Source: JBAYJY01 sp041664945 (GTDB taxonomy: Bacteria; UBP15; UBA6099). From it: a DNA stretch of 38,515 nt. The position numbers were made by a program, and so were the translations under genes. This document shows, piece after piece, positions 31,698 through 38,515 of the stretch (its first letter is position 1; each line of letters opens with the position of its first letter). The DNA lies in the NCBI GenBank assembly GCA_041664945.1, contig JBAYJY010000020.1, positions 1-38,515 on the forward strand. The letters are read 5' to 3'. The notes under the pieces were generated by a model that ran no database searches, was not told the origin of the DNA, and was given only the letters and a program-made list of their open reading frames with translations.

Positions 31698-32303
31698 TCA
31701 GAAAAGACGCATGAACTCTTCAGCGATAAGCCTGTGGCCCGCCTCTGACGGGTGGATGCCGTCCGGGAGAACGAGCGAGTCGAAGTCCCGCTCTCCGCGA
31801 AGCGCGCGAAGCCATAGTGTATCGAGCTCAACGATAGCCAGATTGTACTCAGTCGCATAGAATCTGATCACATCGTAATAGCGCATGAGCGATTCATGAT
31901 CTTGTTCGTTTCGAGGCAGCATGGAGGTGACGAGGATGATTTCGGCGCCGGTTTCCTCCTGAATCCGCAGAATTATCCACTGGAGATTTTCGCGGAATTC
32001 GCTTCGGTAAACAGTGTTGTAGCAATCGTTGATGCCGAATTGGACGGTAACGAGGTCCGGCCGGTGAGGGGCGACGTCGCGGCGAAACCGGTCCACCGCG
32101 CCGAAAGTGGTGTCGCCGCTTATTCCGGAGTTGATCATCCTCAGAAGGGCTGAAGGATAGTTCTTTCGGAGCGCTTCCTCCCAAAAATCGACAAAGCTCC
32201 TGGCTGAATCGTAGCCCTCGGTTATAGAGTCGCCGAAAGCGACGATCGTGACATTCTCTCCGTTTCGAAGCTTGTCGAGCGTTTTTTCCGCCGGTTTGTT
32301 CAT
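31698..32303 (-). CDS. SGNH/GDSL hydrolase, cytoplasmic
   Basis: 201 residues with no signal peptide. The SGNH blocks are all present: GDSIT with nucleophile Ser26, the Gly of block II in NSGISGDTT, GIND (block III) and DGIHPSEAGH with the catalytic Asp/His (block V). It is closest in layout to the arylesterase/lysophospholipase (TesA-like) and acylhydrolase group. Two starts are possible, GTG 32309 and ATG 32303; AAAGG five bases before the ATG decides for 32303. It precedes the EFR1 gene by 30 bases in the same transcript. Substrate is unknown. Confidence 0.88.
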   Translation of the reverse strand: MNKPAEKTLDKLRNGENVTIVAFGDSITEGYDSARSFVDFWEEALRKNYPSALLRMINSGISGDTTFGAVDRFRRDVAPHRPDLVTVQFGINDCYNTVYRSEFRENLQWIILRIQEETGAEIILVTSMLPRNEQDHESLMRYYDVIRFYATEYNLAIVELDTLWLRALRGERDFDSLVLPDGIHPSEAGHRLIAEEFMRLF

Positions 32304-32373
32304 AATCACCTTTCGCGCTTAAGCCTCAGAGGCGCTATGGACATTCTGTATAATGCGCCGCTTTCAGTCAAGC

Positions 32374-32397
32374 AAAACAGGGAGAGTCGCCTGTTTT
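32374..32397 (-). terminator. Bidirectional-looking terminator hairpin after the hybrid kinase
   Basis: A perfect 8-bp stem AAAACAGG / CCTGTTTT with an 8-base loop. It lies about 20 bases beyond the kinase stop codon on the minus strand, where the stem ends in TTTT followed by GCTT; on the plus strand it ends in TTTTTTA. The stem is short in G+C, so strength is uncertain. Confidence 0.5.
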
Positions 32398-32417
32398 TTA
32401 TAAAACCCGTGTCTGTA

Positions 32418-35400
32418 TTAATCGGATGTTTTGAGGGCTTTTGCGATTGCGGCGGATAGCTTAGTCAGATCGAAAGGTTTTTGAATAAACTCGCAGGCCC
32501 CTTTATCAAGAAGTTCAGTCGCTTTTCCTTCGAGGCTGTAACCCGAGCATATAAAAATCTTAACCTTGGCATTTATCTTTCTTATAGCGTTGAAGGCGCG
32601 AACGCCGTCCATGCCCGGCATGATCATATCGAGCAGAATCAGATCTATCTCATTCTGGCGAGACCTTAGAAGATCGATGGCTTTATAGCCGTTTTCCGCA
32701 GCCAGCGTTTTGTGGCCCTCCAGTTTAAGCGCCTCTTCAATCATTTGCAGATAATCCTCGTCGTCGTCGACAATAAGAATTGTCCCTTTATGAAGCCGGG
32801 CGCTCTCCGGTTTCTCGCTCGAAGCGGAAAAGGCTGAAACACTGCGATCGATCGGAAGATAAATAGTTACAGTGGAGCCTTCTCCGATTTTGCTTGTTAC
32901 GGTTATATGTCCGTTATGGTTGTGGATAATGCCGAGGGCGACTGACAGGCCCAGGCCGGTTCCTTTCCCCTTTTCCTTGGTTGTGAAAAACGGTTCGAAA
33001 ATCCTCGGGAGCACGCTTTCCGGCATCCCTATACCCGAATCCCTGATAATTATCGAGCAATAGTCTCCGGGAATCAGGCCTTTGACAGATGAGCAGAACG
33101 ACTCGTCGAGGCGGGTTTCGGATGTCTCTATATAAAGGATGCCGTTTTCATCCATTGAATCGCAGGAATTAAGGCATATATTCAGAATCGCCTGAGTGAT
33201 CTGCGTCGTATCTATCGTGACTTTCGGAATGCGTTCATCAAGCTTGGTCATAATCTGAATATTCTTAATGACGCTTACGTGGAGCATATCCTTGATTTCG
33301 AGGATAAGATTATTAATGGACGCAAACTGAATGTTGAGCTTTTCCTTGCGCGAGAAAGTAAGGAGTTTGAGAGTCAGGTCGCGCGCCCTGTTTGATGATT
33401 TAATAATGCGATGGAGACGCTCCCGCGTAATATCGTTCGCGGCTGACGTTCTAAGAACGAGTTCGGCGTTGCCTATGATAGCGGCGATGATATTGTTGAA
33501 GTCGTGGGCGAGGCCTCCCGCCAACTGGCCGACCGCTTCCATCTTCTGCGACTGCAAAAGCTGCTGTTGAAGCGTCTCCTTTTCCTGCTCGGTCAGTTTC
33601 TGCGCCGAAATGTCGCGCGCTATGCCGACGATGCCTATTGGCGCGCCGCTTTCGTCCTTCAAAATCGTAGAGCTCATATATGTCGGGAAAATCACTCCGT
33701 CTTTTCGAACATGGCCGACATCGCCCTGAAACGCGCCGAGTTCGAAAACCTTCTCGTTGAAAGGAATGACGTCATTTTCTAATTGGCTGGCGGTATGAAA
33801 ATTCTTCAGATGAATCCCTACGAGTTCGCTTCCGTCATCGTAACCGTGCATCTTCGTCCACGCCTTGTTAGCATAGAGCATGACTCCGTCCATGCCCGCG
33901 ATGGCGATTCCGTCTATCGTCTGTTCCAACGCTATGCCGAGTCTTCGTATCTCGCTTTCGGCCTCCTTGCGCGTTGTGATGTCTTCCGATATGCCTAAAA
34001 GATATTTCGGGTCCCCCAGTTCGTCCATCACAGGGATTTTCATTGTGTGAAGAAACCGCAGGCCTTTATTTTTTGTTTCTATCGGTTCCTCCGGTATGTC
34101 GAGAAGGCGCTTGGAGTTCAGAACCTGGCGGTCAATATTTGTGAAGAAATCCGCTTCTTCTTTCGGGAAGAAATCGTAGTCGTTTTTTTCGTAAAGATCT
34201 TCGCGTTTGAGGCCCAGCAGTTCTTCGCCAGCTTTGTTAATGCTTACGAATCGAAGCTCCTGCGCGTCCTTAATGAATATCATGTTCGGAATATTTTCAA
34301 CCACGCTGTTAAGGAACTGTTCGCTTTTCCTGAGGTCTTCGTCGGCTTTCCTGTTCTCGGTAATGTCCCTGCCTTCCGGTATTAAAAGAACGACATTGCC
34401 GGATTCATCCAACACCGGTTTTAATGAAAAATCAACGTAATGCAGGCTTCCGTCCGCCGCGCGATGAGTCGCCTCGAAACGCACAAATTCCCCTTTCGCG
34501 GCCTTTATTATTGATTCGCGCAGTTTTTCCTGAAGTTCTTCGGAGTGCGTCCACCAGAAAGTTTCCCAGAAAGGTTTGCCTAAAACGTCAGATTCCTTTA
34601 TTCCGCTGAAGGCCAGCGCGCTTCTGTTCGCTTCTATAAGAACGCCGTCGGTGGTCATCAGGCCTATGAACTGGAACGTCTGGTCGAAGATTGCGCGAAA
34701 CTTTCTTTCACTTTCACGAAGCGCTTCCTCAACCTTCTTGCGTTCTGTGATGTCCGTGTGAATGCCGATCAGGCCTATGATTTCTCCCTTTTCATTTTTG
34801 ATCGCGTCCGCTCTCAACGCCACCGGGAAAAGACGCCCTCCCTTGGCGGCCATGGTAATCTCTCCGTTCCATGAATCGCCTCGCATTATCGTTTCGAAGA
34901 CTTCCTTTCCAACATCCGCATTCGCGTATAAAACGGCAGGGCCTAACGGCGTGTTGAGTTCTCCGACGGAATATTCAAAAAGCCCGGCGAAGGCTTGGTT
35001 CTGATAGATATGGACGCCGTTCGGGTCTGATATGCCGATGGCGTCGCTTGTTCCCTCCACCGCCTTTATGATGCGTATCAGCATCTCTTTGTTTTTCAGG
35101 CGTTCGGTTATGTCTTTTGTTATTCCGATGAATCCGATGGCCGCTCCGGAGGAATCGCGTATCGCGCTGACCGAAAGTTCCGCCGCGAAAGAGCTTCCGT
35201 CTTTTTTCAAAAGCGTGATCTCGTCGTTCCTTCGGGAGCCTTGAACAGTGATTTTATGAAATGCCGCGGCTGCGCGAGCCCTGTCGTCCGTGTGAAAATA
35301 GTCGAATGCCGATGTTCCGATGAGTTCTTCTCTTGAGTTGTAACCGTGCATCGCCACTGTTGCGTCGCTGCATTCAGTGATCAAGCCGGCGAGATCGACA

Positions 35401-36233
35401 ATGGTTATGGCGTCCGGCGAAAAACCGAGGATTGTTTTATACCGATTCTCGCTTTCCCGGAGCGCCTCCTCGGCCTTCTTACGGTCTGTTATGTCTTTGA
35501 TCGCTCCTATAATGGCGGTGACTTTTCGGCTGCCCGGCTCCAGGACGGGCCTCGCGAAAATATTCACCCATCTTTCCTCGCCGCTTTTCAGGATCGTCCG
35601 GCATTCAAGATCGCCGGGGGCGCCGGATTCCATGACTTCCCGCATAAAGCTCATAGCTTTATAAGCGTCTCCCGGATGGAATATCGACATCCAGGAATCC
35701 GGAGTTTTTACCTCTTCAATCGTTCGCCCAGTGATCGAATTGAAGTTATCCGACAGGTCGCTTAATTCAATCTCTCCGCCGGGATTGATTTCCACACGGA
35801 ATATGTAATCCGTTGTTAGCTCGGATACGATTTTGTAACGCTCTTCGTTCTTGCTCAGAGTCTCTTCAGCCAGTCTTCGGGCGGTTATATCCGTCATTGA
35901 ATGAATAACGTATGAAAAAGCGCCTTGCTGATCGAAAACAGGGGCGCACGTAACAAGCCATATTTTGCCAAGAGCTTCCATTATCATCTCTTGCGCTTCG
36001 ATGTCCCCGGAATTCAGCATCGCTTCGAAAGGGCAGCCCGCCGGCGGCTTGTCCGAATTGTGGAACACCTCAAAACACTTGCTGCCTGCGATTTCATGAT
36101 CGGTTTCGCCTAATACCGACCATACAGCTTTATTCGCGAATAATATATTGTGTTCTTTGTCTAAAATGAGCGTTTTATTGCCCACCGAATGATAAACATT
36201 CTTCCAATCAATATTCAGATTGCTGTTTTCCAT
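32418..36233 (-). CDS. Soluble hybrid histidine kinase with seven PAS domains and a receiver
   Basis: 1271 residues without transmembrane helices. Seven PAS/PAC units run in series at roughly 10-125, 130-258, 262-380, 385-505, 508-633, 636-757 and 760-880; most end in the PAC signature DITxRK. Then come HisKA with phospho-acceptor His910 (GGLAHDFNNI), an HATPase_c domain with NICLNSCDSM, DSGIGMP, FFTTKEKGKGTGLGL boxes, and a C-terminal receiver with phospho-acceptor Asp1202 (LLDMIMPGMDG) and a final KPF lysine. It should sense cytoplasmic signals (redox, ligands or light) and pass phosphate internally to its receiver and then to an unseen partner. No response regulator with an output domain lies beside it. 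Base composition is more A+T-rich than the glycosidase genes. Confidence 0.93.
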   Translation of the reverse strand: MENSNLNIDWKNVYHSVGNKTLILDKEHNILFANKAVWSVLGETDHEIAGSKCFEVFHNSDKPPAGCPFEAMLNSGDIEAQEMIMEALGKIWLVTCAPVFDQQGAFSYVIHSMTDITARRLAEETLSKNEERYKIVSELTTDYIFRVEINPGGEIELSDLSDNFNSITGRTIEEVKTPDSWMSIFHPGDAYKAMSFMREVMESGAPGDLECRTILKSGEERWVNIFARPVLEPGSRKVTAIIGAIKDITDRKKAEEALRESENRYKTILGFSPDAITIVDLAGLITECSDATVAMHGYNSREELIGTSAFDYFHTDDRARAAAAFHKITVQGSRRNDEITLLKKDGSSFAAELSVSAIRDSSGAAIGFIGITKDITERLKNKEMLIRIIKAVEGTSDAIGISDPNGVHIYQNQAFAGLFEYSVGELNTPLGPAVLYANADVGKEVFETIMRGDSWNGEITMAAKGGRLFPVALRADAIKNEKGEIIGLIGIHTDITERKKVEEALRESERKFRAIFDQTFQFIGLMTTDGVLIEANRSALAFSGIKESDVLGKPFWETFWWTHSEELQEKLRESIIKAAKGEFVRFEATHRAADGSLHYVDFSLKPVLDESGNVVLLIPEGRDITENRKADEDLRKSEQFLNSVVENIPNMIFIKDAQELRFVSINKAGEELLGLKREDLYEKNDYDFFPKEEADFFTNIDRQVLNSKRLLDIPEEPIETKNKGLRFLHTMKIPVMDELGDPKYLLGISEDITTRKEAESEIRRLGIALEQTIDGIAIAGMDGVMLYANKAWTKMHGYDDGSELVGIHLKNFHTASQLENDVIPFNEKVFELGAFQGDVGHVRKDGVIFPTYMSSTILKDESGAPIGIVGIARDISAQKLTEQEKETLQQQLLQSQKMEAVGQLAGGLAHDFNNIIAAIIGNAELVLRTSAANDITRERLHRIIKSSNRARDLTLKLLTFSRKEKLNIQFASINNLILEIKDMLHVSVIKNIQIMTKLDERIPKVTIDTTQITQAILNICLNSCDSMDENGILYIETSETRLDESFCSSVKGLIPGDYCSIIIRDSGIGMPESVLPRIFEPFFTTKEKGKGTGLGLSVALGIIHNHNGHITVTSKIGEGSTVTIYLPIDRSVSAFSASSEKPESARLHKGTILIVDDDEDYLQMIEEALKLEGHKTLAAENGYKAIDLLRSRQNEIDLILLDMIMPGMDGVRAFNAIRKINAKVKIFICSGYSLEGKATELLDKGACEFIQKPFDLTKLSAAIAKALKTSD

Positions 36234-36273
36234 AAAACACCTGCGTCAAGACAGAAAATCATTAGATGTGAAT

Positions 36274-36282
36274 ATTATAACA
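36274..36282 (-). promoter_or_regulatory. Extended -10 promoter of the hybrid kinase
   Basis: On the minus strand the sequence TGTTATAAT is a perfect extended -10 (TGn plus TATAAT), 40 bases before the kinase ATG. No good -35 box lies at the expected distance, as is common for extended -10 promoters. Confidence 0.5.
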
Positions 36283-36498
36283 ATAATACCACAAAACCGG
36301 ATTCGTGATGAAAGATAAATTAGCGGTCAGTCCCGTCTTAAATGCGCTGCATATTCGAACACATCGCAAAGCATTCAAAACTATACGCCGGATATTTCTT
36401 ATCGCTCTTTTTCGATGTAATATATTTATAACATTCGATGCGCGCGGCCTTGAAGTTTAAGAGGGAAGGGCGGCATCGCGAAAATAAGGAAAAAGTTC

Positions 36499-36849
36499 AT
36501 GAATCAAAATGATGAAAAGCCGGATCCGATGTTTCGAGGGGACGGCGATGACGGGTATGTCGATATGGCGCCGGGAATCCGGCGCAGAACCCTCGTGCAT
36601 GGCGAACGCGCGCTGCTCGCCGCGTTCCGGCTTGAGGCCGGCAGCCGCATACCCGAGCACAGCCATCCGGAAGAGCAGACCGGGTACCTCGTGTCCGGCG
36701 CTATGACATTCTACATAGGCGGCGAGACTCACAGCGCCCGGCCCGGCGATTCATGGTCCATTCCCGGCGGCGTTAAACACGCTGTAGACGTGCGCGAGGA
36801 CTCTCTCGCAATTGAGGCGTTTTCGCCGGTTCGAAAAGATTACCTTTAG
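36499..36849 (+). CDS. Small single-domain cupin protein
   Basis: A 116-residue cupin. Cupin motif 1 is PEHSHPEEQTGYLVSG with metal ligands His-x-His-x(3/4)-Glu, and motif 2 contains PGDSWSIPGGVKHAV with the fourth ligand histidine. The barrel probably binds a metal ion and a small ligand in the cytoplasm; function of stand-alone cupins of this size is usually unknown. AAGGA about 8 bases upstream fits the ATG. It is the only small metabolic gene between the kinase and the LolA-like gene, and a palindromic repeat follows it. Confidence 0.85.
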   Translation: MNQNDEKPDPMFRGDGDDGYVDMAPGIRRRTLVHGERALLAAFRLEAGSRIPEHSHPEEQTGYLVSGAMTFYIGGETHSARPGDSWSIPGGVKHAVDVREDSLAIEAFSPVRKDYL

Positions 36850-36862
36850 CTATGCGCCGAAG

Positions 36863-36899
36863 GTCATGTTTGAAACATGTCCCTACGCGCCGCATCTCA
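36863..36899. repeat. CATGTTTGAA-CATG palindromic repeat, copy 1
   Basis: 37 bases just beyond the cupin stop, with CATGTTTGAAACATG as palindrome followed by TCCCTACG and a CATCTCA tail. It matches the copy at 38044-38080 in 30 of 37 positions, same orientation. Both copies lie 14-40 bases after a stop codon. CCCTACG is also the right terminus of the GTAGGGGC element at 24785, so these may be relatives. Confidence 0.65.
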
Positions 36900-36945
36900 C
36901 TCACTCTATATCATTTTCCGCGAATCCCAATTATTGTTTTTGTTT

Positions 36946-36975
36946 TTGACGAACGTTTCTGGCTGAGAGTATAAT
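36946..36975 (+). promoter_or_regulatory. Promoter of the LolA-like gene
   Basis: TTGACG at 36946-36951 and TATAAT at 36970-36975 with an 18-base spacer: the best sigma-70-type promoter I see in the window. Transcription would start about 50 bases before the ATG at 37033. Confidence 0.6.
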
Positions 36976-37032
36976 TGCATAAGAATTGATTCTGCGGCGT
37001 TACGGTTAGGCAAAAAGACATTCGGAGGGGCC

Positions 37033-38004
37033 ATGATAAAGAGGTTGCCGATTTGTTTTTGTTTAATTGCGTTTTTACTGATTGCGGCGGCGCCGCCCGA
37101 GGCTTCGGCCGCCGCGCCGAAAAAGAGCGCCGAGAAAAAGGCGGCCGCCGTTCCGGCGCTTCCTTCAGCCGCCGTTCCGGCGCTTCCTTCAGCCGCCGGA
37201 CTGATAGGCAAGGTCCGCGACGCCAATGCGTCGCTGAAAAGCTATTCATTTTCGATTCACCGGCTGGACCTCGCGGACAAATTTGTGCTTAAGCGCAATG
37301 AGGAAGGCCTGAAATCCTTCAAGGCGATTCTCGACAAGCTGAGCTTTCTGACCCGGCAGAGCGGCGAAGTGTCGGAAGGCGTTAAGGGCTACAAGGAAGG
37401 CATTTCAGATGTTCTCTTCATCAAACCGTACACCATACAGTATTACATGGAAAAGTCGGATTTCGTGCCGTCGTTTCTCCAGCGAGCGAAGGTGATTTAC
37501 CGGCCTGATATCAACAGCGAGGAAATATTCCTTAAGGAACCTTATATGGGGATGCTGATCCGCAAAGACGCGGAGAGCGAGTCGGCCTCGGTGTTGATAC
37601 AAAACTGGACATACGAACTGATGGAACTTGACTGCGCGATAGCCAATGGCGGCGTCGCCAGGGTCGCGGGCGCCGGCGTTTACGGTGGGAAGCCGGCCTA
37701 CATGCTGGACGTGACTTTGAAAAAAGGGAAAATTCCATGGGCCGTCGGTTGCGGCGGAGCGAATAAGGATGTTCCGCAAAACGCTTATGGCCAGATCAGC
37801 CGGGAGATGCAGATGATAGCCGACAGGATCGATGAATTCGGCAAAGATAGCGGGCGCACGCGTTACTGGATTGACGCCGAATCAAATCTCATAGTCAGGA
37901 AAGAAGTCACGTTCGGCAAAACAGCGGCGATAAAATACGAAATCACGAATATAAAACTGAACAGCGTTAAACCGGAAGATATTCAGGCTGTCAAAAAGAA
38001 ATAA
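37033..38004 (+). CDS. Exported LolA-like protein of unknown function
   Basis: 323 residues: a Sec signal peptide (about 1-27, ending EASAAAP), then a low-complexity Lys/Ala/Pro linker with a duplicated octapeptide AVPALPSA, then from ~55 a domain with the features of outer-membrane lipoprotein-sorting (LolA/LppX-like, DUF1571-like) proteins: LKSYSFSIHRLDL, FIKPYTIQYYME, KVIYRPDINSEEIFL and RTRYWIDAESNLIVRKEVTF, the alternating strands of the half-barrel that holds a lipid. A binding or carrier role for a lipid in the periplasm is the family expectation; I am not sure which subfamily. GGAGGGG before the ATG is strong. It is monocistronic with its own promoter. Confidence 0.75.
   Translation: MIKRLPICFCLIAFLLIAAAPPEASAAAPKKSAEKKAAAVPALPSAAVPALPSAAGLIGKVRDANASLKSYSFSIHRLDLADKFVLKRNEEGLKSFKAILDKLSFLTRQSGEVSEGVKGYKEGISDVLFIKPYTIQYYMEKSDFVPSFLQRAKVIYRPDINSEEIFLKEPYMGMLIRKDAESESASVLIQNWTYELMELDCAIANGGVARVAGAGVYGGKPAYMLDVTLKKGKIPWAVGCGGANKDVPQNAYGQISREMQMIADRIDEFGKDSGRTRYWIDAESNLIVRKEVTFGKTAAIKYEITNIKLNSVKPEDIQAVKKK
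37144..37191 (+). repeat. In-gene 24-base tandem duplication
   Basis: Two identical 24-base units (37144-37167 and 37168-37191) encode AVPALPSA twice in the linker after the signal peptide of the LolA-like protein. The units are identical at DNA level, which implies a recent slippage event; copy number could vary between strains. Confidence 0.85.
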
Positions 38005-38043
38005 GCCCGGAGTAGAAGGGCGGGTTTCAAACCTGATAAGAAG

Positions 38044-38080
38044 GGCATGTTTGAAGCATGTCCCTGCGTTTCGTATCTCA
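38044..38080. repeat. CATGTTTGAA-CATG palindromic repeat, copy 2
   Basis: Second copy of the repeat at 36863-36899, here with CATGTTTGAAGCATG and CCCTGCG, located 40 bases after the LolA-like gene and before the convergent DMT gene. No U-tract follows, so it is not a standard terminator. Confidence 0.65.
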
Positions 38081-38117
38081 TACGCTTTGAATTATTGTGT
38101 CAGAATAATTGCGGTTT

Positions 38118-38515
38118 TTAGTGTCCGTGTTTTTTCGGGTCGGCGGTCGTTGTAATAATGACGCCGATGATGACGAGAGCGATTCCGACGAAACAGAGCG
38201 CGGGAAAAGGCTCGCCGAGGAAAGTCAGGCCGGCGATGACAGGCATCATGATATAAGAGGCGGCGCGGCCGGGAACGATTTGAACGGCTTTTCCATACTT
38301 GTAGGAGAATTGGAGAATCACAACGCCGGTTATGCCGCAGAAAACCATTATCCAGGTCAGCGGGTTCGAAGCCAGTTGGTGAAGAGTCGCTTCTCCTTTT
38401 GTAAAAGCCATGAACATCGGTGAAACGATTTTCTGAATCGATATGCCGGTTCCGGCGACGGTCCCGGCGATGATTCCCATGACCACGCCTGCGATTGACT
38501 GCAAAGTCCTGGAAA
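38118..38515 (-). CDS. DMT/EamA-like permease, C-terminal part
   Basis: The minus-strand frame is open to the right edge of the window, so the gene starts outside; about 132 residues are visible. They hold four hydrophobic segments (GVVMGIIAGTVAG; WIMVFCGITGVVIL; YIMMPVIAGLTFLGE; CFVGIALVIIGVIITT), with the GE-P-x(n)-G-x2-LI-x-G layout of the last three helices of an EamA half. A TTG at 38504 could in principle begin a 128-residue protein, but continued open frame and topology argue for a truncated full-length permease of some 280-300 residues. Substrate unknown. Confidence 0.72.
   Translation of the reverse strand, partial: SRTLQSIAGVVMGIIAGTVAGTGISIQKIVSPMFMAFTKGEATLHQLASNPLTWIMVFCGITGVVILQFSYKYGKAVQIVPGRAASYIMMPVIAGLTFLGEPFPALCFVGIALVIIGVIITTTADPKKHGH

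Noticed and set aside
36234..36498. Possible small gene between the kinase and the cupin
   Set aside because: No open frame with a ribosome site; the stretch is AT-rich and appears to hold the two divergent promoters.

Overview
The window carries about 31 confident protein-coding genes at moderately high G+C, no rRNA or tRNA that I could find, no CRISPR array and no recognisable transposase. An LpxL/HtrB-type acyltransferase, a LolA-like exported protein, a Spy/CpxP-like periplasmic protein, a Tat-exported FecR-domain protein and many Sec signal peptides point to a Gram-negative, didermic bacterium. The mix of secreted glycosidases, a URO-D-like protein, a many-PAS soluble hybrid kinase and genome-wide palindromic elements suggests an uncultured environmental heterotroph (PVC-, Sumerlaeota- or myxobacteria-like in flavour), but I cannot place it taxonomically from sequence alone.

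Layout. 1-3556: 3' end of a thiamine-diphosphate enzyme, an MFS transporter, an SDR oxidoreductase and a TauE/SafE permease, all on the plus strand and interrupted by palindromic repeats; this looks like a small catabolic group for an organic acid or possibly an organosulfonate. 3906-5696 (minus): a secreted Cys-rich protein of unknown function. 6084-10750: a very large exported GH38-type alpha-mannosidase with a beta-sandwich domain inserted in its catalytic region, then a six-helix membrane protein. 10825-14863: SASA-type acetylesterase, Spy-like protein, an EamA permease translationally coupled to a small winged-helix-like protein, and an exported PI-PLC-like phosphodiesterase. 14964-18931: URO-D-like protein and an exported GH35 beta-galactosidase with an AT-rich internal patch. 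19115-21803: exported esterase, LysE exporter, Tat-exported FecR protein. 21943-24758: an exported tandem double beta-carbonic anhydrase and a NagX/HGSNAT-like membrane acyltransferase. 24935-27022 (minus): LpxL-like acyltransferase and alpha/beta hydrolase. 27168-32303: exported GH95 alpha-L-fucosidase, a c-type-heme protein fused to a four-His, four-helix membrane domain, converging on an EFR1-type flavodoxin/ferredoxin and an SGNH hydrolase. 32418-38515: a seven-PAS hybrid histidine kinase, a cupin, a LolA-like exported protein and the end of a DMT-type permease.

Together the exported mannosidase, galactosidase, fucosidase, acetylesterase, esterase and phosphodiesterase suit removal of terminal sugars and acyl groups from complex glycans or glycoconjugates outside the cytoplasm; no SusC/D pair, sulfatase or sugar ABC system is visible here. 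Short palindromic elements with terminal inverted repeats (CGTCATTGCGAG family and GTAGGGGC family) fill several intergenic gaps. The most unusual items are the tandem carbonic anhydrase, the domain-in-domain GH38, the heme-c/four-His membrane fusion, the mosaic GH35 and the unrecognised Cys-rich secreted protein.
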